Below are positions 40,479-45,391 of a stretch of DNA of 45,391 nucleotides, piece by piece (position 1 is the stretch's first letter; every line of letters starts with the position of its first letter). The DNA comes from Bacteroidales bacterium (GTDB lineage: Bacteria > Planctomycetota > Planctomycetia > Gemmatales > Gemmataceae). Position numbers and translations under genes: made by a program. The stretch lies in the NCBI GenBank assembly GCA_026931725.1, contig JAIXLE010000034.1:1-45391 (forward strand), read 5' to 3'. The notes below the pieces were generated by a model. That model was not told the DNA's origin, searched no databases, and was given only the letters and a program-made list of their open reading frames with translations.

Positions 40479-41879
40479 TTACACTTTCTCGTTCAACAAA
40501 TCCCAGCCTTTGCGATACTCCATGTGAATGAATGGCTCGGCTTCGGGGCAGTTCTTCACCTTGCCCGTTTCGCCGTCCCATTCAAACGCCTTGCCCGCAC
40601 GGATGGCGACGTTCCTCAGCAGGAAAGCCTCCGTGAGCAGGCTGGCATAGTCGAAGTTCGCCAGAGCTGCCGTGGGCTTGTTGGCTTGGATCGCCGCGAC
40701 CCACTCTTTTTTCTGGCCAGGGTCGCCACCATTATTGATGGGGAGCTTCTCCGGGCTGCCGGTGAGTCGTTCATGGCCCGAGTCCGTGGCGATAATCCAT
40801 TCCGCGCCATAATCGTTCGGCGAGTACATGATGGCCTTCTCACCCACGAGAATCGACCCGCTATCCGAAAGTTTGCCGGTTTTGGAAACCTTGCGGATGA
40901 GGTCTTCGGGAGGCAGAACCTTTTGACCGTTCTTCTTCCCTTCGTACCAGTGCAGCACTACGGGTTGCAAGTTTCCGCGTGCCGGGAACTCCATCGTGAC
41001 GTGGGCGTAACTGGGGCAACTCAACAGGTTGACATCACCCGCTTCCGCGGAAACCCGGCTGGGGCTGGCAAGTTTCAGGGCCATGAACGCCGTGTTGGCG
41101 GTGTGGCAGGCCATGTCCCCGATGGCTCCGGTGCCAAAATCCCAGAAGCCACGCCAGGCGAACGGATGGATACCCGCCGCATACGGGCGATCCGCCGCTG
41201 GCCCAAGGAATTCATCCCAGTGGACATGTTTTGGGCATTCCCCCGTCTTCGGCGGTTTCGCGGCGCTGACTTGCGGGGCTTGCGGCCAAATCGGACGGTT
41301 GGTCCAGACGTGCGCTTCCTTGACGGCTCCGATTCCGCCACCTTGCACGAATTCAACCGCGCGACGGAGTCCGTTCGCAGCGGTACCCTGGTTGCCCATT
41401 TGCGTGCAAACCTTGTTCTGCTTCGCCACCTCCCGCATCAAACGGGCCTCAAAAACGGTGTGGGTCAGCGGTTTCTGGCAGTAAACGTGCTTGCCACGCC
41501 GCATGGCCATGACGCTCGGCAAGGCGTGGGTGTGGTCCGGGGTGGAAACCACGACCGCATCCAGGTTGCGGACAATATCGGCATCGGCGAACAGCTTGCG
41601 GAAATCGGTAAAGACTTTCGCTTTCTCGAACCGCTTCTTCGCTCCACCCAGGCCGCGTTCCGATTCATCAATGTCGCAGATGGCGATGACATCCATCAGG
41701 TTTCCAGCCTGTTCAATGTCACTCCGCCCCTTCCCGCCGACACCGATACCGGCCACCGCCAATCGGCCATTGGCCCCAGCCGCCCGCGACACCGACCATG
41801 CCGGGCCAGTAAACAGATACCCCAGGCTGGCGGCACTGGTTGCTTGTAGGAAGCCACGACGATTCAATCGCATTGTCAT
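40479..41879 (-). CDS. TAT-exported Gfo/Idh/MocA family oxidoreductase
   Basis: 466 residues; start at 41879 (MTMRLNRRGFLQATSAASLG) with GGAGTG upstream; M3 is an alternative. The twin-arginine signal LNRRGFLQ is followed by a hydrophobic stretch. An NAD(P)-binding Rossmann domain follows with RLAVAGIGVGGKGRSDIEQ, then VVVSTPDHTHALPSVMAMRRGKHVYCQKPL with the EKP-like motif here as QKP. The C-terminal domain includes DFGTGAIGDMACHTANTAF. Such exported dehydrogenases are typical of planctomycetes and act on unknown sugar or cyclitol substrates, with the cofactor bound before export. Confidence 0.92.
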   Translation of the reverse strand: MTMRLNRRGFLQATSAASLGYLFTGPAWSVSRAAGANGRLAVAGIGVGGKGRSDIEQAGNLMDVIAICDIDESERGLGGAKKRFEKAKVFTDFRKLFADADIVRNLDAVVVSTPDHTHALPSVMAMRRGKHVYCQKPLTHTVFEARLMREVAKQNKVCTQMGNQGTAANGLRRAVEFVQGGGIGAVKEAHVWTNRPIWPQAPQVSAAKPPKTGECPKHVHWDEFLGPAADRPYAAGIHPFAWRGFWDFGTGAIGDMACHTANTAFMALKLASPSRVSAEAGDVNLLSCPSYAHVTMEFPARGNLQPVVLHWYEGKKNGQKVLPPEDLIRKVSKTGKLSDSGSILVGEKAIMYSPNDYGAEWIIATDSGHERLTGSPEKLPINNGGDPGQKKEWVAAIQANKPTAALANFDYASLLTEAFLLRNVAIRAGKAFEWDGETGKVKNCPEAEPFIHMEYRKGWDLLNEKV

Positions 41880-42011
41880 GAAAATGCACTCCGAATGGGC
41901 AGAACGGTTTTGCAAGCGGAATCGGTCCTGATTGCGCCCCCTAGTGTAAACCCCAGACCTTCCGCAAACAAGAAGCGACCACGAACCCGCGTCATTCCGT
42001 AGAATCTGAGG

Positions 42012-42749
42012 ATGCACACGATTCGACTGCTTCCCCTCGAAACGGCATCCGGCCCCGCGAACATGGCCGCCGATGAAGCGATGCTGCACAGCGCCGCGGA
42101 ATCCGGTGTCGCCACGCTCCGCTGGTATCAGTGGTCCGAACCCACACTCAGCCTCGGCTACTTTCAACCGGCCTCGGATCGGTTCGCGGATCCTCGGTTG
42201 GCCACGTTAGCCTGGGTCCGCCGTGCCACGGGTGGTTCCGCGTTGGTGCATCATCATGAAATCACTTATGCCCTGGCTTTACCGCCCAGCCTCGATTGGC
42301 AACCGCGTGGCGAATCCTGGGCGTGTCGGGTACATCATGCCATTTCTGCCGCGCTCGCCAGTCTGGGAGCCAAGACGCGTGCCGTGGTTTGCGGGGAGGA
42401 ACGGAAACTCGGCCCGGTGCTGTGTTTCTTCCACCAGACCCCCGGAGACTTGCTGGCAGACAGCCGAAAAGTGGTTGGCAGTGCCCAACGGAAACAAAAA
42501 GGTGCCCTGCTCCAACATGGCGGAATCCTGCTCGCCCGCAGCGAATTTGCCCCAGACCTGCCCGGAATCCGAGAATTGACGGGTGTGACACTTTCTCCGA
42601 CCACATTGTCGGAAACGATCACACAACGACTAGCCGAGACATTCCATTGGCAGATCACACCCGGCAACTGGACAGCGGCTGAGCAGATTTTGAAACAGAA
42701 GTTTCACACGGAACGATACACTCATCCTCATTGGAACGAAAAGCGCTAA
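42012..42749 (+). CDS. Lipoate-protein ligase A/LipM-like protein
   Basis: 245 residues of the BPL_LplA_LipB superfamily. Motifs: NMAADEAML near the N-terminus, WVRRATGGSALVHHHEITYAL, and DLLADSRKVVGSAQRKQKGALLQHGGILL with the conserved lysine in KVVGSAQ. The CFFHQTP segment supplies a cysteine near the place of the LipM octanoyl-transfer cysteine. It either ligates lipoate to carrier proteins or transfers octanoate from acyl carrier protein; the sequence does not settle this. LipA is not in the window. The stop overlaps the convergent adenosyltransferase end by 4 bp. Confidence 0.87.
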   Translation: MHTIRLLPLETASGPANMAADEAMLHSAAESGVATLRWYQWSEPTLSLGYFQPASDRFADPRLATLAWVRRATGGSALVHHHEITYALALPPSLDWQPRGESWACRVHHAISAALASLGAKTRAVVCGEERKLGPVLCFFHQTPGDLLADSRKVVGSAQRKQKGALLQHGGILLARSEFAPDLPGIRELTGVTLSPTTLSETITQRLAETFHWQITPGNWTAAEQILKQKFHTERYTHPHWNEKR

Positions 42750-43327
42750 CGGTTCCGATCACCGCCCGGCACCCAGAGGGGATCGCCCCGGCCACCGTCG
42801 TTTGCGGAACGGGCCAGTACGAACAACAGATCACTTAACCGATTCAAATAGATTAACAACTCTGGGTTGATACGCTCTGCCGGGTCGCGGAACAGTGTCA
42901 CCACGTCTCGTTCTGCCCGGCGACAGACCGTTCGTGCCAAGTGCAACCACGCCGCCGCCGGAGTTCCACCGGGAAGCACGAACGACCGGAGCGGTTCAAG
43001 GACGGCATTCAGTCGGTCGATGGCCTGTTCGAGCCGCTGAACCTGATCCACAGTGATACGCAGACACCGACCGGGTTCTTCACCCTCCGAGATTGGTACA
43101 CACAGATCGGCACCGACATCGAACAAATCATTCTGCAAGACTCGCAACAACTCGGATTCTGGGAAATCGGGGCAATGCGTGCAGACAAGCCCCAACGTGG
43201 CGTTGAGTTCATCGACTGTGCCGATGGCCTCCATCCGCGGATGATCTTTGGGCACTCGGCTCCCATCGCCCAGGGAGGTTTCCCCGGCATCGCCGGATTT
43301 CGTGGTAATGCGGGAGAGATAGACCAT
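42746..43327 (-). CDS. Cob(I)alamin adenosyltransferase, PduO type
   Basis: 193 residues. Family motifs: LSRITTKSGDAGETSLGDGSRVPKDHPRMEAIGTVDELNA for ATP binding, QNDLFDVGADLC, FVLPGGTPAAAWLHLARTVCRRAER and NRLSDLLFVLARSAN. It adds adenosyl to cob(I)alamin to make coenzyme B12. It fits a cell that handles corrinoids, as do the SUMT fusion and CbiX-like chelatase, but it is not in an operon with them. It is a helical-bundle trimer in the known family. Confidence 0.93.
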   Translation of the reverse strand: MVYLSRITTKSGDAGETSLGDGSRVPKDHPRMEAIGTVDELNATLGLVCTHCPDFPESELLRVLQNDLFDVGADLCVPISEGEEPGRCLRITVDQVQRLEQAIDRLNAVLEPLRSFVLPGGTPAAAWLHLARTVCRRAERDVVTLFRDPAERINPELLIYLNRLSDLLFVLARSANDGGRGDPLWVPGGDRNR

Positions 43328-43611
43328 TTATGCAATCTCTGTGATGCGGTTATTGTGTGGAGGAACCGCCGTGCGTGGGCGTACTCACACCCTATCAGGT
43401 GGCGAAAGATGGCGAATCCCGAAACTTCCGATCATTCCACTTAACTCAACCGGGCTGGGGAACCGATACAGTTGGCAGCCACAGATGGCACGGCCTGATT
43501 GATCGAATCCCTCCCTTCAGGGCATTCGATCCGCTCCGCCGCCGAGTTCCTTCACTCGCAGCGGTCATTGTCCAGGGGCGTTCGAGGCCGCCTTCACGCA
43601 CGGAGGGTAGG

Positions 43612-44166
43612 ATGTTCCGGTTACGAAATAAATTGTTACTTCTTGTCGTAGTGATGTCACCGCTCGGCAGTACGGGTTGCGGTCTCCCCCTGGTTCCGAT
43701 TCCGATTCAACCGTGGGTCACGGATCGAATGCAGGAAAAATACCAGCACAAGGATGACCACCGCACACCGATCATGCCGCCGATCCGCGATGGGTTCCCA
43801 CCGCCGTTGTGCGAAGACCCACCCAGTGACGGCGAAGTCCTCCGAGCATTGCCGAAACGGGTCCGTGGCGTGCCTTATGTTTATGAAGAGTTCCGCGACG
43901 ACATCGTCATTGTGAAGAATCGGACGGTAGACAAGATTGACCCACCGCGATTCTTCCCGCTCGTCGGCATGGCGCAACTGCACCATTGCCATTGGGAATG
44001 TGCGGTCTACTTCAAGGAAACGGTACAATCGAGCTACCCGTTCCCGACCTATGTGACCAAACCGCGGACGTTGGTGGTGTACATCGACAAGGACCACCTG
44101 CACCTGTATGTCGGCCCGAACCCCGATGTCCAGCGGGAAACGACCATCGAAATGACGAAATACTAA
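43612..44166 (+). CDS. Putative lipoprotein
   Basis: 184 residues. A GGAGGGTAGG site is directly upstream of the ATG at 43612, and the in-frame extension before it is not signal-like. The signal peptide LRNKLLLLVVVMSPLGSTGC has a lipobox with C23 as the lipidation site. The mature region has VPYVYEEFRDDIVIVKNRTVDKIDPPRFFPLVG, HHCHWECAVYFKETV, and a closing KPRTLVVYIDKDHLHLYVGPNPDV. I do not recognise the family; the HHCHWEC motif could bind a metal. 284 bp separate it from the divergent cobalamin gene, with nothing notable there. Confidence 0.75.
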   Translation: MFRLRNKLLLLVVVMSPLGSTGCGLPLVPIPIQPWVTDRMQEKYQHKDDHRTPIMPPIRDGFPPPLCEDPPSDGEVLRALPKRVRGVPYVYEEFRDDIVIVKNRTVDKIDPPRFFPLVGMAQLHHCHWECAVYFKETVQSSYPFPTYVTKPRTLVVYIDKDHLHLYVGPNPDVQRETTIEMTKY

Positions 44167-44200
44167 GGCGTCCCCTCCGTCGTTGAAGGGCGACCACCGC

Positions 44201-44222
44201 ACCCGACCCGCAAGGGCCGGGT
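44201..44222. terminator. Possible hairpin terminator
   Basis: ACCCG-A-CCC and GGG-C-CGGGT pair around a GCAA tetraloop (44201-44222). It sits between the lipoprotein (+) and chelatase (-) ends. No T-run follows, so the call is weak; it may be a GC-rich pause hairpin. Confidence 0.4.
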
Positions 44223-44289
44223 GTGTGTGCTAGAATAGAAGCCCGAACGCAAGTCTGATAAAACCCTTTTCACTTTGTGATCCAGGTAT

Positions 44290-44691
44290 TCAGATATTTT
44301 GACTAGATTCAGATTTTTGTTCCACTTCTCGTGCTCTCTCCTCGACGACATCCAACAGTTTGGGATGCCGACCGAGCGGCTCGGCCAGACGGAAAATCAC
44401 CTGGGGAAACCGTTGCGCTAACGCACGCTGGGCTGCGGTCATATCATCGTGGACATGCCGACCCGGTGAGAGAAAGTACGGCAACATCGTGACCTCAGTG
44501 GCCCCCTGTTCCACACAGGCTGCCCCGCCCGTGGGAATGTCTGGTTCGGCCAACTCCAAAAATGAGGCCATGACGATGGCGTAGCGTCCGCGTTCCCGCA
44601 TCTGGTCCGCAACGAATTCCAAATCCGCATTGGCTTCCGCACGCCGACTGCCGTGAGCCATCAACAGCAACGCTTTTCGAGCTTCTGGCAT
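44290..44691 (-). CDS. CbiX/SirB-like sirohydrochlorin chelatase
   Basis: 133 residues, the short single-domain CbiX type. Start MPEARKALLLMAHGSRR at 44691. The metal-binding histidines are in LLMAHGSR (H13) and LSPGRHVHDDM (H79, H81). The TEVTMLPYFLSPG segment is conserved. It inserts Fe or Co into sirohydrochlorin, giving siroheme or cobalt-precorrin. With the SUMT fusion and the precorrin-2 dehydrogenase the window holds all three siroheme activities, each in a different place. Fe versus Co preference cannot be read from sequence. Confidence 0.87.
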   Translation of the reverse strand: MPEARKALLLMAHGSRRAEANADLEFVADQMRERGRYAIVMASFLELAEPDIPTGGAACVEQGATEVTMLPYFLSPGRHVHDDMTAAQRALAQRFPQVIFRLAEPLGRHPKLLDVVEERAREVEQKSESSQNI

Positions 44692-44771
44692 CCCATGACA
44701 TCCTGCTGCGTGTCGAACCACATCCGCATACACTCACAGCATAGGAATCTCTTCACTCACAGGGCTTACCC

Positions 44772-45391
44772 ATGACCGGCGGCCGGGTCGGAAACTGGAT
44801 TCTCGGCGAGGAAATTGGCCGGGGATCGCTCGGAACTACCTATCGTGACCGGTCGACCGAAGATGGCCGGGCCGCCGCCGTGAAGATTCTGACACCCGAT
44901 TCTACGCGACCGCCGGACTTCTGGCAGAGCTTTCCCGCCGCCATGCTATTCTTGCAACGGCTAAATCACCCCAACATCGCCCGATTCTACGAGAGCGGCG
45001 TTTCCGGCGGCATGGCCTTCTACGCATCAGAATTTGTTGATGGAACTAATCTGGCCACGACCTTGCGGAACCGGCCACGCAAACAAGACGAACCCGGACT
45101 CAGTTGGACGGATCATCTTCTGCGAATCGCCGTGCAACTGGCACGCGCGCTCCGGCATGGCCACCACCGCAGTATTCTGCATCGGAGTATCCAACCCGCC
45201 AACGTGCTGCTCGCTGTGGACGGCACGGTCAAACTGACCGATTTCGGTGTTGACAAGCTGCTCAGTCCGCCACCTCTGAGCCTCTCCGCCGATGCCTGGG
45301 GCACCATAGGGTTCCTTGCGCCAGAATACTTTACGGGGAAACCGTACACCAAACGCAGCGACCTGTATGCTCTGGGAGGAGTGCTCTACAC
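44772..45391 (+). CDS. Ser/Thr kinase-fold protein, predicted pseudokinase (truncated by window end)
   Basis: At least 206 residues from ATG 44772, open to the window edge. The fold is protein-kinase-like: Gly-rich loop GEEIGRGSLGTTY (12-24), K38 in AAVKIL, an HPNI segment at 66-69, a DFG triad (157-159) in LTDFGVD, and APEY with SDLYALGG. The catalytic loop is HRSIQPANVLL instead of HRDxKPxN, so the catalytic Asp is S139 and the loop Lys is Q141. The alphaC Glu expected near residue 57 is Ala. It therefore may bind ATP but probably does not transfer phosphate. Any C-terminal sensor or membrane domain is outside the window. Confidence 0.9.
   Translation, partial: MTGGRVGNWILGEEIGRGSLGTTYRDRSTEDGRAAAVKILTPDSTRPPDFWQSFPAAMLFLQRLNHPNIARFYESGVSGGMAFYASEFVDGTNLATTLRNRPRKQDEPGLSWTDHLLRIAVQLARALRHGHHRSILHRSIQPANVLLAVDGTVKLTDFGVDKLLSPPPLSLSADAWGTIGFLAPEYFTGKPYTKRSDLYALGGVLY

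Noticed and set aside
44227-44237. Extended -10-like TGCTAGAAT on + strand
   Set aside because: No plus-strand gene follows within range; the next gene is on the opposite strand.

Overview
The window looks like chromosomal DNA from a Gemmata-type planctomycete. This is inferred, not proven. Reasons: moderately high GC with many GTG starts; a PEP-CTERM-like 'PAPPG' sorting tail on a Gly/Pro-rich secreted protein; a TAT-signal Gfo/Idh/MocA dehydrogenase and a secreted ThuA protein; an HU-like protein with a Lys/Ala-rich tail; a TatC with an outsized periplasmic loop; and a Ser/Thr-kinase-like gene. No rRNA, tRNA, CRISPR array, intact transposase or phage gene was recognised.

Layout. 1-2.6 kb is gene-poor: one secreted hypothetical protein, two possible gene remnants, a perfect 24-bp palindrome and three copies of a short repeat. 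2.5-6.6 kb is a compact nitrosative-stress cassette on the + strand: a MerR-family regulator with its own MerR-type promoter, quinol-dependent nitric oxide reductase, a stand-alone RIC/ScdA N-terminal domain, a cupin and a MOSC protein. 6.6-9.3 kb (-) has DUF488, an aldose-epimerase-like protein and the PEP-CTERM-like protein. 9.5-14 kb (+) has a YgiQ radical SAM protein and a large 2OG-Fe(II) oxygenase fusion.

14-27.7 kb is dominated by tetrapyrrole and core metabolism. It holds precorrin-2 dehydrogenase, hemX-like and hemA (-); an M24 peptidase and accB-accC (+); a HEAT/beta-propeller protein and glycyl-tRNA synthetase (-); a small membrane protein (+); and tatC followed by a fused SUMT/uroporphyrinogen-III synthase (-). 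The 540 bp after accC carry three strong hairpins, two of which share a loop sequence on different stems. 28.2-35.6 kb is a same-strand run (-) in the order tkt, cnoX-like thioredoxin, CoA-transferase, phosphohexomutase, sirtuin, folD. 35.9-45.4 kb is mixed: HU-like protein, DUF2007, ThuA, a coiled-coil membrane protein, pdxJ, a stand-alone HHH_8 domain, a YdjM-like protein, Gfo/Idh/MocA, a lipoate ligase-like protein, a PduO-type cobalamin adenosyltransferase, a lipoprotein and a CbiX/SirB chelatase. The window ends inside a kinase-fold gene that lacks the catalytic HRD aspartate.

Functionally, SUMT, Met8-like dehydrogenase and CbiX/SirB supply the siroheme/cobalamin branch. HemA and HemD supply the common trunk. 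The NorZ cassette handles nitric oxide. The strongest unexplained signals are the twin-loop hairpins after accC, the NO cassette with a mercury/lead-type MerR, the thioester-like residues in the PEP-CTERM protein, and the predicted pseudokinase.
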